Assembly: GCA_015075225.1 (NCBI GenBank)
Contig: JABTUQ010000007.1
Location: 1-64,000 of the forward strand
Reading direction: 5' to 3'
Length of the DNA stretch: 64,000 nt
From: Burkholderiales bacterium
GTDB taxonomy: Bacteria > Pseudomonadota > Gammaproteobacteria > Burkholderiales > Nitrosomonadaceae
In this document: piece after piece, positions 21,507-33,615 of the stretch
Numbering within the stretch: the first letter of the stretch is position 1
Layout of the letters: each line of letters starts with the position of its first letter
Translations under genes and position numbers: made by a program
Notes under the pieces: model-generated
Told to the model about the DNA's origin: nothing
The model's input: only the letters and a program-made list of their open reading frames with translations
Database searches by the model: none

Positions 21507-21591
21507 TGGTGCCCAGAAGAGGACTCGAACCTCCACACCCGAAGGCACATGGACCTGAACCATGCGCGTCTACCAATTCCGCCATCTGGGC
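21507..21591 (-). tRNA. tRNA-Leu (anticodon CAG)
   Basis: On the minus strand the gene starts GCCCAGATGGCGGAATTGG and ends CTGGGCACCA, so the acceptor stem GCCCAG/CTGGGC and an encoded CCA are present. The anticodon stem CATGG/CCATG encloses the loop TTCAGGT, giving anticodon CAG. A long variable arm and the T-arm sequence GGTTCGAGTCC fit a class II leucine tRNA. Confidence 0.96.
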
Positions 21592-21644
21592 TTTATTCCT
21601 GCTTGCAACAATACTGGTTTGCTACCAGCCAATCCTGCTAGAAC

Positions 21645-21662
21645 CCGGTCAAGCAAGACCGG
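21645..21662. repeat. Small hairpin between tRNA-Leu and rnr
   Basis: CCGGTC (21645-21650) and GACCGG (21657-21662) form a 6-bp perfect stem with a 6-base loop in the divergent spacer. It could be a transcription signal for either side; no T-run follows. Confidence 0.4.
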
Positions 21663-21699
21663 CGCAGAAAGATCGTAAATTTTATAGGAAACCTTCAAT

Positions 21700-23907
21700 T
21701 TGTCAATCAAGAGAAAAAGAAACAAGAAAAATGAGCTTCGTGAGCTTGATCCCCATCTTCAGCGTGAGCAGAAACGTTATGGGCTGGCGTTGCCCAGTCG
21801 CGAATTTATCCTGGAGGTACTGGATAAACAGGGGGTGCCGATAAGTGAAGACAAGTTGTTGAAATTGCTGAATATAACGGCAGAAGAGTCCGAATTTTTC
21901 CGCCGCAGGCTGTCTGCAATGATCCGTGAAGGGCAGATCATCTATAACCGCAAAGGCGATATCTGTGTCACCGATAAATTGGAACTGGTAAAAGGTATCG
22001 TTCAGGGTCACAGCGATGGCTTTGGTTTTCTGATACCGGACGATGGCAGTGTTGATCTGTTCCTGAGTCCGAAAGAAATGCACAAGGTGCTGCATGGGGA
22101 TCGTGTCATTGCCAGAGTCACCAATATTGTGGATCGGCGGGGACGGCGCGAATGCAGGATTGTCAGGGTGCTGGAAAGTGTCAATACCCAGCTGGTTGGA
22201 AGGTTGTTCGAGGAGCACGGTATTTTTTTTGCTGTGGCTGAAGACAAGCGGATCAACCAGGATATTCTCATTCCCCGGGAAAACATCATGAATGCGCATG
22301 CCGGGCAGGTTGTTATTGTGCGTATCATTCAGCAGCCACGAGAACATGCCCAGCCGATTGGCCATGTGATCGAGATTCTGGGGGAATACGCTGCGCCCGG
22401 CATGGAAATTGAAATTGCACTACGCAAATTTGATTTGCCGCATGAATTTTCACCAGAAATCGGACAGCTCTCTGTCAAATTTCCCAAAAAGGTACTGAAG
22501 AAGGATCTTGCCAAACGCGAGGATATCCGCCACCTGCCGCTGGTGACGATTGATGGTGAAACAGCCAGGGATTTTGACGACGCTGTGTATTGTTGTCAGG
22601 AAGGAAAGGATTACAGGCTGTTTGTTGCCATTGCCGATGTCAGCCACTATGTGCGTGATCAGGATGCGCTCGACCAGGAAGCATTCAATCGCGGCAACTC
22701 GGTTTATTTTCCCAGACGGGTAATTCCGATGCTGCCGGAAGTGCTATCCAATGGATTGTGCTCACTTAATCCGCAAGTGGATCGCCTGTGCATGGTGTGC
22801 GAAATGCTTTGGTCGGCCAAAGGGGAATTGATCGAATACCGTTTTTATCCGGCCGTGATGCAATCCCATGCGCGCCTGACGTACAACATCGTCGCCGAAT
22901 TGCTGGATCAGCCAAAAGGGGCTGCAGCAAAACAACATGCGTCACTATTGCCGCATATTCGGTTACTTTACCGACTGTTCAAGGTACTGCATAAATCGCG
23001 TGCAAAGCGGGGTGCGATTGATTTTGAAACCATTGAAACAGAAATGGTTTTCAATGACCAAGGCAAGATCGAGCAAATATACCCGGTCAAGCGGAATGAT
23101 GCACACCGGCTGATCGAGGAATGCATGCTGGCGGCCAATGTTTGCGCGGCAGATTTTCTGCAAAAACATGAGCAACCTGTTTTGTACCGGATTCATGAAG
23201 GGCCGACCGATGAAAAACTTTTGGCCTTGCGGGATTTCCTGAAAGAATTTGGACTGCAGTTGCGCGGAGGGGATGAACCCAAAGCCAAGGACTATGCCCG
23301 GGTGCTGGATCACATCAGGGAACGGCCGGATGCCCAGCTGCTGCAGACAGTAATGCTGCGGTCGCTCAGTCAGGCCATGTACAGCCCGGATAATATCGGC
23401 CACTTCGGCTTAGCCTATGAAATGTACGCGCATTTCACCTCGCCCATCCGTCGTTATCCGGATCTGCTGGTGCATCGTGCCATCAAGACGGTGCTTGCGG
23501 GCAAACAATATGCGCCCGGCGATTGGCACGAAATTGGCAAACATTGCTCGAAAACCGAGCGGCGTGCCGATGAAGCTACACGCGAAGTTCAATCCTGGCT
23601 CAAATGCTTTTACATGCAGGATAAAATTGGCGATTGCTTTGGTGGTGTAGTAACAGGCGTAACAGCCTTTGGGCTGTTTGTTACTCTGGATGACATTTAT
23701 GTCGAGGGTCTGGTGTATATATCAGAGCTGCCCAGCGACTATTTTCATCACGATGCCAACAAGCATGTACTGCGTGGCGAGCGTAGCGGGGTGAGCTTCC
23801 GTCTGGGCGACAAACTGCAGGTGAAACTTGTCCGTGTCGATCTGGCAAGCCGCAAGATTGATTTCATCCTCGCCGAGAATGGCATGCGCAAAAAATCAGG
23901 CAAGTAA
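21700..23907 (+). CDS. rnr: Ribonuclease R
   Basis: The 735-aa product is a 3'-to-5' exoribonuclease that degrades structured RNA, including rRNA and mRNA. It has an N-terminal helix-turn-helix (SREFILEVLDKQGVPIS), two cold-shock OB domains (GHSDGFGFLIPDD), the RNB catalytic domain with the aspartate cluster TIDGETARDFDDAVY (about residues 283-297), SPIRRYPDLLVHR, and a C-terminal S1 domain (GVVTGVTAFGLFVTL) with a short basic tail. TTG 21700 is the start that gives MSIKRKRNKK; I see no nearer ATG. rlmB follows after 30 bases, a common pairing. Confidence 0.96.
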   Translation: MSIKRKRNKKNELRELDPHLQREQKRYGLALPSREFILEVLDKQGVPISEDKLLKLLNITAEESEFFRRRLSAMIREGQIIYNRKGDICVTDKLELVKGIVQGHSDGFGFLIPDDGSVDLFLSPKEMHKVLHGDRVIARVTNIVDRRGRRECRIVRVLESVNTQLVGRLFEEHGIFFAVAEDKRINQDILIPRENIMNAHAGQVVIVRIIQQPREHAQPIGHVIEILGEYAAPGMEIEIALRKFDLPHEFSPEIGQLSVKFPKKVLKKDLAKREDIRHLPLVTIDGETARDFDDAVYCCQEGKDYRLFVAIADVSHYVRDQDALDQEAFNRGNSVYFPRRVIPMLPEVLSNGLCSLNPQVDRLCMVCEMLWSAKGELIEYRFYPAVMQSHARLTYNIVAELLDQPKGAAAKQHASLLPHIRLLYRLFKVLHKSRAKRGAIDFETIETEMVFNDQGKIEQIYPVKRNDAHRLIEECMLAANVCAADFLQKHEQPVLYRIHEGPTDEKLLALRDFLKEFGLQLRGGDEPKAKDYARVLDHIRERPDAQLLQTVMLRSLSQAMYSPDNIGHFGLAYEMYAHFTSPIRRYPDLLVHRAIKTVLAGKQYAPGDWHEIGKHCSKTERRADEATREVQSWLKCFYMQDKIGDCFGGVVTGVTAFGLFVTLDDIYVEGLVYISELPSDYFHHDANKHVLRGERSGVSFRLGDKLQVKLVRVDLASRKIDFILAENGMRKKSGK

Positions 23908-23937
23908 TTTTTGAACTCTCTTTTTTAACACTCAACC

Positions 23938-24678
23938 ATGGCTCACGCTCAATATATTTTCGGCTTTCATGCCATTACCAGCCGTTTACGCCAGCATCCG
24001 GACAGCATCAGGGAAATTTATCTGGATGCCAGCCGGAAAGATCAGCGAGCGCGTGATCTGATCAATATGGCGGAAACCGCTTCTACCCGCCTGATCCTTT
24101 GCGAACCGGACAGGCTGGATAAAATCACCGGAACCACCCGCCATCAGGGCGTCGCCGCGCATGTGACGAAACTGCACCAGTACACCACGCTGGATGATTT
24201 ACTGGATGGATTGACAGAACCCGCGCTGTTGCTGGTGCTGGATGGAATCAAGGATCCGCACAATCTGGGCGCGTGTTTGCGCGTTGCCGATGCATTTGGT
24301 GCGCACGCAGTGGTGGTGCCCAAAGACAGAGCAGTCGGTTTGTCGGCAACAGTACATAAAGTCGCCAGCGGGGCAGCAGATACTGTTCCCTTTTTTGCAG
24401 TGACCAATCTGGCCAGAACACTGAGAGAGCTGAAAGAAATGAATATCTGGATTGTGGGAACAGCCGCAGACGCACCAGATACACTCGATTCAGTCACGCT
24501 GAAGCGGCCCATTGCCTGGGTATTGGGAGCAGAAGGTGAAGGTATGCGCCGGCTGACCCGAGAAACCTGTGATCAGCTCGTGCGCATCCCCATGGCTGGC
24601 AGCATCGAAAGCCTGAACGTATCCGTCAGTGCCGGAATTTGCCTGTTTGAAACTTTCCGGCAGCACAGCAAAAGTTAA
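23938..24678 (+). CDS. rlmB: 23S rRNA (guanosine-2'-O-)-methyltransferase RlmB
   Basis: The 246-aa product is a SpoU/TrmH-family enzyme that methylates the ribose of G2251 in 23S rRNA. It has the N-terminal substrate-binding domain (YIFGFHAITSRLRQHP) and the knotted SPOUT domain with motif 1 LVLDGIKDPHNLGACLR, motif 2 WVLGAEGEGMRRLTR and motif 3 IPMAGSIESLNVSVSAG. Length and motif order are standard. It starts 30 bases after rnr and is probably cotranscribed with it. Confidence 0.95.
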   Translation: MAHAQYIFGFHAITSRLRQHPDSIREIYLDASRKDQRARDLINMAETASTRLILCEPDRLDKITGTTRHQGVAAHVTKLHQYTTLDDLLDGLTEPALLLVLDGIKDPHNLGACLRVADAFGAHAVVVPKDRAVGLSATVHKVASGAADTVPFFAVTNLARTLRELKEMNIWIVGTAADAPDTLDSVTLKRPIAWVLGAEGEGMRRLTRETCDQLVRIPMAGSIESLNVSVSAGICLFETFRQHSKS

Positions 24679-25463
24679 AATTTTTGTACAGTAATGTTTT
24701 TATCAACTTACCTTTCACGCTAAATTCAGTAACCAGAAGCCGGAGGGTTTGCTGGATCGGTAACCAATGGAGACCAGTGCGGACAGGCTCACGTAGATTG
24801 CTTTAGCTGGTGTAACAGTACTGTTTCTGCTATCACGGATAGCGGTGGCATCCATCCTATTGAGAACCCCCTGATCAAGTTCCCCGGGAGCCGCATTGCA
24901 GGAAAATCATGATGGTCGCAAGAAGCGCGACGAAGGTCGTAGCTATTCTACGATGCCGAGGAGTGCGACATAGCGAGTGCACGATTTTTCCGCAACCCTT
25001 TGGGGCAATAGTTTTGCAGATGAACTGCAGCGTTGAGCTCTGTGACAGGGCCAACCATTCACTGTCTCACTCACCTTGCCTTCCATCCGCAAAACACAAT
25101 GTGGCCATGCGGGATTTAATCAGGGGTCCCCTTGAATGATCCGATCATTCTATTTGTAATCGCGGTAAGCGCTTGCCGATACGATTTTCCTTCCAGTCGC
25201 ACACCATTTTTTCTTCTGAAAGAGCAGATACCTGCTCCATATACAGTACGAATAAAGCAGAAATTACCACGCTGACTGATTAAACAAATCTGCATATTGT
25301 TTGCAACAATGCCATGTGCATTTTGGTTGCATTATGATATATGCATTAAAAAGGTTTGTTTAAACCTCATTGGATTATCCGGTTTTTTCTTTTCTGAAAT
25401 CTCTTGCAGATCCAGAAAAACCCGGGTAACCCAAATACCCAATTAAAGTCGGAGTGGTAGCTT
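24679..25463. other. 785-bp gap without a recognisable gene
   Basis: No reading frame here resembles a known protein. A small hairpin TCGTAG/CTACGA lies near 24936-24952. Near the right end, AGGTTT-GTTT-AAACCT (25352-25367) forms a 6-bp stem. The last 150 bases are AT-rich and should hold the promoter of the synthase gene; the ATTATGATAT at 25331-25340 could be a -10 region. Confidence 0.45.
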
Positions 25464-28400
25464 ATGGATTTCAAGAAACAGGAATTGGGGCAGATATGTG
25501 CTGAATCTGGCAATGATACTGTTGATCCCGTTTCATCGCCTATCGCCATTGTCGGATTTTCTTTTCGTTTTCCCGGGGATATTGATCATGAAGGCGCTCT
25601 TTGGGAGGCACTCAGAAAGAAACAGGATCTTATAACGCAGATTCCAGCGGACCGCTGGGCAATAAAAGAACTTCAGCACGACAAACGTTCCGAGCCGGGT
25701 CGCAGTATTACCTTTGCGGCGGGCGTGTTGTCGCACATAGATGAATTTGATGCTGATTTTTTCGGTATTTCACCACGCGAAGCAGTTGTGCTTGATCCCC
25801 AGCAGCGCCTTCTCCTCGAATTGTCATGGGAGGCAATGGAGAATGCAGGCGTTCCTCCTTCTTCCCTTGCGGGTTCCAATTGTGCTGTTTATATAGGAAT
25901 CTCCGGGTTTGATTATTGCCTTAGGCAAGTTGATGATCTTCCAGAGATAACTTCACATTCGATGACAGGCAATACACTGAGTATTGCAGCCAATCGTCTT
26001 TCTTATTTCTTTGATTTGCACGGCCCTTCACTGGCGGTCGATACAGCGTGTTCATCTTCACTGGTTGCGCTTCACCAGGCCTGCAATAGCCTGCGTTGTG
26101 GGGAAGCTTCTTCGGCCCTGGTGGGAGGGGTCAATCTGCTTCTTCATCCACACCCATTTATTGGTTTTACCAAAGCTTCGATGCTGTCAGCCAATGGACG
26201 TTGTAAACCCTTTGATGCAGCGGGTGATGGTTACGTCCGCTCGGAAGGTGGTGCTGTCCTGATGCTAAAGCCATTGGACAAGGCATTGGCTGATGGCAAT
26301 GATATCCATGGAGTGATTCTGGCAAGCGGCATCAATACCGATGGCGCACGCAAAACAGGTATTACGATCCCCAGCAGCGAAGGCCAGACTGAATTGATGC
26401 GCGAAGTGTTGGTACGTAGCAATCTTTTACCAAAAGATATCGACTTCATTGAAGCACACGGAACAGGTACCGCAATTGGCGATCCTGTTGAAACCTTATC
26501 TATCGGGACTGTCTATGGACAACAACGCATAAAACCATTGCCCATCGGATCAATCAAGGCAAATATGGGTCATCTGGAACCGGCTTCAGGCATGGCCGGA
26601 CTGATTAAAACCCTGCTGGCGTTCAAGCATCATGCACTACCCCCTGCGCTTCATTTGCAGACACCTAATCCGCAGATTGATTTTCAGGCGCTTAATCTCA
26701 AGCTGGTACGAAAATATCAACCCCTGGTCCGGAAAAATGGCAAACCGCTAGTGGCTGGTATCAATTCCTTCGGATTTGGCGGAGTAAATGCGCATATTCT
26801 TCTGAAGGAATTTGTTCCTTCAGAAAGAAGAGAAGTTGATCGGGTTTCTGAAAAACAAATGCCTCCACTCTTTTTATCCGCGCGAACTGATACCGCTTTG
26901 CGTGCCATGGCACAACGCTATGCTGATCTTTTGCAGGATAAAACCGAACAGGAATTCTATGATTTTTCCCATGCAACAGCTTTCAGGCGGGAACGCATGG
27001 AAAAGCGGCTCGGATTGCATGGTGATTCAGTCAGAACAGTAATCAGCCTGCTGAAGGAGTACGCAGAAGGTGGTGTGCCAGCGCAGGTTGCTATAGAAGA
27101 TCGTTTACCCCAGAACACCCGTATAGCCTTTGTTTACTCTGGCAACGGCGCACAGTGGGCTGGTATGGGGCGTGCCCTTTTGACAGAATCACCGCGTTTT
27201 GCAGAAATTCTCGCCGAAATGGATACATCCATGAGAATTCCTGCAGGGTTTTCACTCCTTGCCGAATTGCGGGCGGATCAGGCAAATACCCGGCTGGATG
27301 ACACGGCTGTTGCCCAGCCTTTGCTATTTGCCATACAGGTCGCCATTACACTGCTGCTAAAAGAACAAGGAATCGAACCGGCAGCGGTAACAGGCCACAG
27401 TGTGGGGGAGATTGCAGCAGCATGGTCATCGGGTGCTCTGGATCTTGAACAGGCCATTCATATTGTTTGTGCGCGCAGCCGGGCACAATCGCTAACGCGC
27501 GGGCAAGGTCGGATGGCGGCCGTTGGAATGTCTGCTGCTGCCGTAACAGAAGTGATCGCCCAAACAGGCGTGACCGAAGTGGAAATTGCCGGCATCAATA
27601 GCCCAGGAAATGTCACCCTTTCAGGCAAGCTCAAAGATCTGATATGCATTCAGCAATGCGTGGAACCAAAAGGGACTTTCTTCCGGTTGCTTGATCTTGA
27701 TTATGCTTTTCACCATCAACAGATGGAAGCAATTGCAGTGCCTCTTGCCAGTGATCTTGCTGGTCTTGCGCCATCAGGGACGGATAAAGCCATCTTCGTT
27801 TCCACAGTGACGGGAGATGTGCTGGATGGTACCGGGCTTGGTGCAGATTATTGGTGGCGTAATGTGCGCGAGCCTGTTCAATATGCCAAAGCCGTGGATA
27901 AACTCATTGAACTGGGTTGCGGTATATTCGTTGAGATCAGTCCACATGCAATTTTGCAGCGGTATATCAGTGAATGCGTGGCTCAGGCGGATAGCGAAGG
28001 GCGCATTATTGCCACGCTGCGCCGGAATGATGATGGAGTGCAAAGAATAACTGAAGCTGCATTGCGTATTCATTTGCTCGCGGCCAAACCTGATTTGAGC
28101 GTTTATTTTCCACACGCCGGAAAATCTGTACGCCTGCCCAACTACCCATGGCAGCGAGAGCGGCACTGGCACCCACAAACAAACGAAAGCACCCTTGTTA
28201 CTGAACAGAGACGGATACACCCGTTACTGGGCTGGATTCTGCCGGATTCTGACAGAGTATGGGGAAACACGCTGGATCCCATGGTTTTGCCCTGGCTTAG
28301 CGATCATAAGGTGGGGGGAGCGATTGTATATCCAGGTGCTGCTTATGCCGAAATGGCACTGGCGGCAGCGCGTGAATGGCTGGGAGGAAACCATTATGCG

Positions 28401-31400
28401 ATGGAGCAGCTCGATATCGTCTCTCCTATGGTTTTTGACGGCGAACAGGCGAGAACCCTGCGTTTTGTTCTCCATCCACCTGATGGTCGGTTCCAGATCA
28501 AAAGCAAGCAACGACTCAGCAATGATGAATGGACGTTGCATGCAGCAGGCAGACTGCTTGAAGCTGCTAGCGACACCCCCGTTTCCAGAATTGATCAGCC
28601 TGCGCTGGTTGTAAAACAGATCGAACGCACATCGCATTACCAGTTGACCGCCAGGCTCAGTCTTGAATACGGGCCGGTTTTTCAGGGATTGCGGGAAGCG
28701 TATGTCGGTACAGAAAAGCTTGAGGCGTACCTGGAGCTTCCGGAATCGCTCCACCTGGATGACTACATTCTGCATCCGGCTGTCCTGGATGTCTGTTTCC
28801 AGTCGCTTGTTGATTTTTTTAGTGAAGAAATCAGAGCAGGCCAGGGCGTTGCCTTGTTGCCAATCAAGGCAGGAAAGATAGACTATTATAGCAAGGGAAA
28901 AATAGATCGCTTCCGCGCGCACTTGCGCCAGCGCAGTGCCCGCTCGGTGCTGGCCGATTTTGAATTGCTGGATGAGAAGGAAAATCTGGTGGCCAGCGTG
29001 TCCGGTTGCCGTTTTCGTGCAGCGCACATCATGGGCAATTATCAGTCGGTAATTTCAAACTGGGAAATTATTCCCCGGTTGAAACCGCACCCGTTTGACG
29101 GTGCAACAACCAATACCCCGACCATTACCGGGATCGTGCAGCAAATTCAGGCAGGATTGGCCTCCATCCAGCAGGAGCGTCGCACCTGGTTTACAGAAGC
29201 GCTGCCGCTTACCGAGGGGCTGGTTTTATCGTTTGCCCATGATGCTTTCAGGCAGCTTGCGCAGCAATCTTTACTGAACTGGCAACAAATTTCCCGTACC
29301 CCATACAGTCGCTGGCTGATTGATTTGCTGAGCAGTGAAGGGTTACTTAAACAGGAAGAAGGGCAATGGATCCCGGTAGCTGAAGCCGATTTGCCCGCAC
29401 CAGAGTTGCTTTGGCAAACACTCTTGCAGGATTTTCCGTCTTATTTGCCGCACTTGGTGCAGCTTGGCAAAATTGGCCGAAATTTGCCAGCGTTGCTCAG
29501 TGGGAAGATCGATGGGCATGTATTGTCAAAAGAGCTACAACTTTCATCCACCTCGGAAGAACTTTACAACGACGATCCAGCGTATCTGGGGATGCGTCTC
29601 GCACTGGAAGGCACCCTGCGCCAGATTGCAGGGCAATGGCCGGAATCCCGCCGTTTACGTGTCCTGGAAATTGCAGCCGGTTCAAGTGGATTGCCCAATG
29701 TACTGTCAGAGCTGCTTCCCGAGGAGCGTTTGGATTATGTGCTGGCATTGCCGGGCGAAGCTTTGCAGGAGCGATTACAGGCTGAATATCGGGATAAGGC
29801 CAATATTGTTGTTGCTGCATTTGATATGTCGAACTGGAAGCTGGTCACAGACCAGCAGCTGCCAGACAGATTCGATGTTGTCATTATCCGGCATACCTTG
29901 CACCGTTCGGCAGGCGCACAGGCAGCGCTGATACAAACCCGGTGCTGGCTGGCAGCAGGCGGAGTGTTATTGGTAGCCGAACGGCATCCGGACTGGAGTT
30001 CCAGTTTTATGGAAGGCGTGGATCCGGACTGGTGGCATGATGCAGAAGAAAATCATGGCACACCGTACCCGGCGTTGTTACCCTCGGGCGCCTGGCAACA
30101 GGCATTGCAGGAAGCCGGGTTTGATGATGTTGAAACATTTACAGAACCTGCCGCAGAAGGCTATGCCGAGGGCGCCTACCTGTTGCTTGCCAAGAGAGCG
30201 ATAGAGGATGAAGTCACACTTCCTGATCCTGGCGTAGCATCGTGGTTACTGATAGCCGACGAAGCTTCAGTCGGCTTGGCCGGTTCCTTGTGTAGCCAGC
30301 TTGAATCTACGGGGCAGCAGATCACTATCGTTAACCAGCCGGATGATATTCAACTGGCAAGCAACGACCACATCGTTTATATGCTGGGCTGGCTTGATAC
30401 GCCAACCGCCGCAACTACCATTTTAAACAGGCTGGCAGAAAATGTTCGGCAGCTGGCTATCCAGACAGAGAGCAAACCCCGGCTGTGGTTTGTAACAGTC
30501 GGCGGAGCCCTTGCCTACGGCTTGCAGACGGAAGTTGCACCCAATCCGGTGCAAGGTGCGCTTTGGGGGTTTGGGCGTGTCGTTATGAACGAATACCCTC
30601 AGCTTTCATGCACATTGATTGACCTGACCAGTTCCCCGGTAACTCCCGGTCTGGTTGCTCGTCTGGTAAACGAATTGTTACATCCCGATGGCACTCATGA
30701 AATGGTGTTATCCAGCGATTCACGTCATTGCCTGGTTATGCAGGAAAAAACCAAGCAACCCTTGCAAACATCTTCCAGGCATCCTGATGAAAACAGCGCA
30801 CGCTTCCATCTTGATTTTCATGTGCCGGGACAATTGCGCAATCTTGTCTGGCTACCCGACACAGAACGTCAATTGGGCGAAGATGAAATCGAAGTATCTG
30901 TACAGGCAACGGGTCTCAATTTTCGTGATGTGATGTACCTCATGGGATTGCTGCCGGATGAGGCTGTTGAAAATGGTTTTGCTGGAGCCAGTCTTGGGCT
31001 GGAGTTCTCCGGTGTGGTTAGCAAAACGAGTGCAAAGGTTAAGAATCTGCATCCGGGCGATGCTGTCATGGGTTTCGGTGCATCGTGTTTTTCCAGTCAT
31101 GTCACTACGCGTGCCGATGCTGTAGCGCTTATGCCGGAAGGCTGGTCGTTCGAGGCGGCCGCTACTGTACCCACCGTGTTTCTTACTGTTTATTACGCAT
31201 TAAAGCACCTTGCCGATCTCCAGCCAGGCGAACGTATCCTGATTCATGGGGCTGCGGGAGGAGTAGGGATTGCTGCCGTGCAGCTCGCCCGTCACTTGGG
31301 TGCGGAAATTTTCGCCACGGCCGGTAGCGATGAGAAACGGGATTTTGTCCGGTTGCTCGGAGCGGATCATGTGTTTGATTCGCGCAGCCTGACATTTGCC

Positions 31401-32144
31401 GACGAAGTTCTTGCTGTAACGGGTGGCAAAGGTGTCGATGTTGTTTTGAATTCGCTTGCAGGCGAGGCCATGCGCCGCAGTATTGGCATACTCAAGCCTT
31501 TTGGCCGTTTTCTTGAGCTTGGCAAACGTGATTTTTTTGAAAACACGTCCATCGGCCTCTATCCGTTCAAAAACAATATCAGCTACTTCGGCATTGACGC
31601 GGATCAGTTACTGACAGCGCGCCCCGGGCTTGCCGCACGGCTCTTCCGTGAAGTCATGGCATTGTTCCGCGAGCGGATACTTACTCCGCTGCCTTATCGG
31701 AAATTTGTCGCCGATCGCACCATTGAAGCGTTCCGTACCATGCAGCAGGCCCGTCATATTGGCAAGATCGTTGTATCGCTGGCAGATGCCAGGCCAGTTA
31801 TCGAGCGGCCAATTGAATCTCCGGAACCCCTGCGGCTAGAGAAAAACAGCACCTGGCTGATTACAGGCGGGCTTTCCGGGTTTGGTCTGGAATCTGCCCG
31901 CTGGCTGGCGGCGCATGGTGCTGATCACCTTGTGCTCGTTGGCAGGCGTGGGATGGATACCCCAGGTGCAAGAGAGTTGATCAATTCCTTTGCCGGGCAA
32001 GGTATCAAGGTGTTTGTCAAAACATGCGACGTTACCAATGAAGCTGCGGTTGCGGCACTGATTGCCAGTGTGAAAAAGATTCTGCCACCGCTCAAGGGTA
32101 TCCTGCACGCGGCAGCAATTTTTGATGATCGTCTGATCGATCAG
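25464..32144 (+). CDS. RkpA-like type I polyketide/fatty-acid synthase, 5' part (interrupted)
   Basis: This frame covers about 2,227 residues of one synthase. KS domain: Cys196 in DTACSSS, His in EAHGTGT and NMGHLEP. AT domain: Ser646 in GHSVGE. DH domain: HPLLGW at about 919, His948 in DHKVGGAIVYPG. A methyltransferase-like or structural region spans about 1370-1590 (VLEIAAGSSGLPNVLSELL). ER domain: NFRDVMYLMG and HGAAGGVG near 1928. KR domain begins ITGGLSGFG near 2132 and is cut by an IS1182-family element at 32145. The order KS-AT-DH-(MT)-ER-KR-ACP matches RkpA, which in Sinorhizobium works with the oxoamine synthase RkpG in K-antigen production. A good RBS is not obvious at ATG 25464. 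Confidence 0.9.
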
Positions 32145-33615
32145 TAGCAGCCTGTCGGACTTGATTTTTGTTGAACGACACAAAGTGATATTTTGCTGAA
32201 AAAGAGTGTCAAAGGTCATTTGACGGTTTTCCCTTGTTTTATCACTTCCCATTTGAAGACGCAATGAGGCCATGCGTTTCAAATTCCACGCCAGGCAAAC
32301 CAGGGTCCACTCTCCTGCCGGCTATTCAGGCCACGCAGTGAGTTGCCGGAATCCATCACGGTTGATGATGCAAACACGGGTTCGACGGTTTGTTTGCGTG
32401 GTGCGTACAGTTTGCGCCCTGCCTGGCTTTTCAGTTTGTGTCCATGCGTTGTGCCGGACTGGCATTGTCGGCAAGGCGGGTAGCTCGTAAAACGTTAAAC
32501 GGGCCGGGGTGGTAGGATTCGCGTCCGACTGCCATCAGTGGTTCAATGTCTTGTTTCACAGGCAGCCGCATGGCTGCGCTGTAAAAGCCGTTATCGGTCA
32601 GTAAATGTTCGATCTTCCCCAGTGCGGCAGGTAATTGTGTCAGCTGATTGAGCATCGGTTTGACCTGGTTCTGATCGTTCCGGCTGTTGCAGACTGCCGG
32701 CAACGATTAGCATGCTGTTTGTATCAACGGCCGCCTGGGCATTGTGTCGTTCAAATCCTCCACCGGGTGGGCATGATGCGCGATTCCTCGTCTGTCAGGT
32801 TGATCTGGTCTTTGTTTGTCGGCCCGACTGCAGGCAGTGCGGGTGGTTTGCCACCCGGTTTGCCACTGATCCTGGCTTTTTCTTCCGCCGTACCAGTTTG
32901 TCCTGATGAGTCGGTTCCCGTGCATAACGTTCTTTGCGCGTACTTCAATCTTTGCCGGGCTTGTGCCAGGGCGGCAGACGTGTTCCTGTCGCGCGATTTC
33001 TTGGCAGCTCCATGCTATCCGGCGCGCACTGATCCGCCTGTTCTGCCTGCATCAGCACTGCTGCACTTCCTGGCGCAGTTGCGGTTCGAAAGCATCAATG
33101 TGCCCGTAAGACGGCGCTATGGCGCGAGGCATTAGCGTGTATTTTCGCCATCAGACGTTGTTCCAGCAAGCGGCTGCATCCGCATACAACCTGCAATACC
33201 TGCACAAACAGTTCGGAAAATTCATTCAAAAAACGCCGACGGAAGGTTGCCAGCGTGTCATGGTCGGGATGCTGGTTGGCCGCAATAAACGAAAAGCCAG
33301 CGAATCGTAAGTAAGTCGCTCAACCTTACGGCTGGAACATCCGTTGCATCAGCCGTAAACCAGCGGTGCCAGCAGCATATTGGGATGATAGGCTGCACTG
33401 CCACGCATAGTCTCGTTCAAGCTGCGTTGTGGAAGATTTTCCACCACTTCAACAATAAAACGCGCCAGATGATTCTCCGGCAGCCATTCATCTACAGAGG
33501 GTGGCAAAGTAAATAGCCCGTACCACGATCTACCGGACGAAAGCGACTCATATCAATATCCCGCAAACAGAAAAAACATATTATCCCTTAATCTGTAAAG
33601 TCCGACAGGCTGCTA
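32145..33615 (-). mobile_element. IS1182-family element inserted in the synthase gene
   Basis: Perfect 18-bp terminal inverted repeats, TAGCAGCCTGTCGGACTT and its complement, define a 1,471-bp element. The synthase reads DDRLIDQ on its left and DAQSLCNVVEPKLLGAWHL on its right, a continuous KR sequence. No clear target duplication is visible. The left end supplies an in-frame TAG that ends the synthase frame at 32147. Confidence 0.92.
32190..33560 (-). pseudogene. IS1182-family transposase, heavily frameshifted
   Basis: Read on the minus strand from about 33560, pieces of one transposase appear in changing frames: NHLARFIVEVVENLPQ-like sequence, YHPNMLL, PDHDTLATFRR, then TAEEKARISGKPGGKPP and EESRIMPT, RYNAQAAVDTN, and finally the late block around QTVEPVFGIINRD. 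This order is that of IS1182-family transposases, but at least six frame changes and a stop are needed. The protein is not functional, so the element would need a helper to move. Confidence 0.75.

Noticed and set aside
21421..21585. Reading frame extending the 20239-21420 gene upstream through the tRNA-Leu sequence
   Set aside because: The apparent N-terminus (MAELVDAHGSG) is translated tRNA; it is a well-known false annotation over tRNA-Leu genes.
24909..25139. 76-aa frame in the gap before the synthase gene
   Set aside because: No ribosome-binding site, no motif and unlikely composition.
32272..33310. Several plus-strand frames inside the IS1182 element
   Set aside because: The transposase signal lies on the minus strand; the plus-strand frames match nothing.
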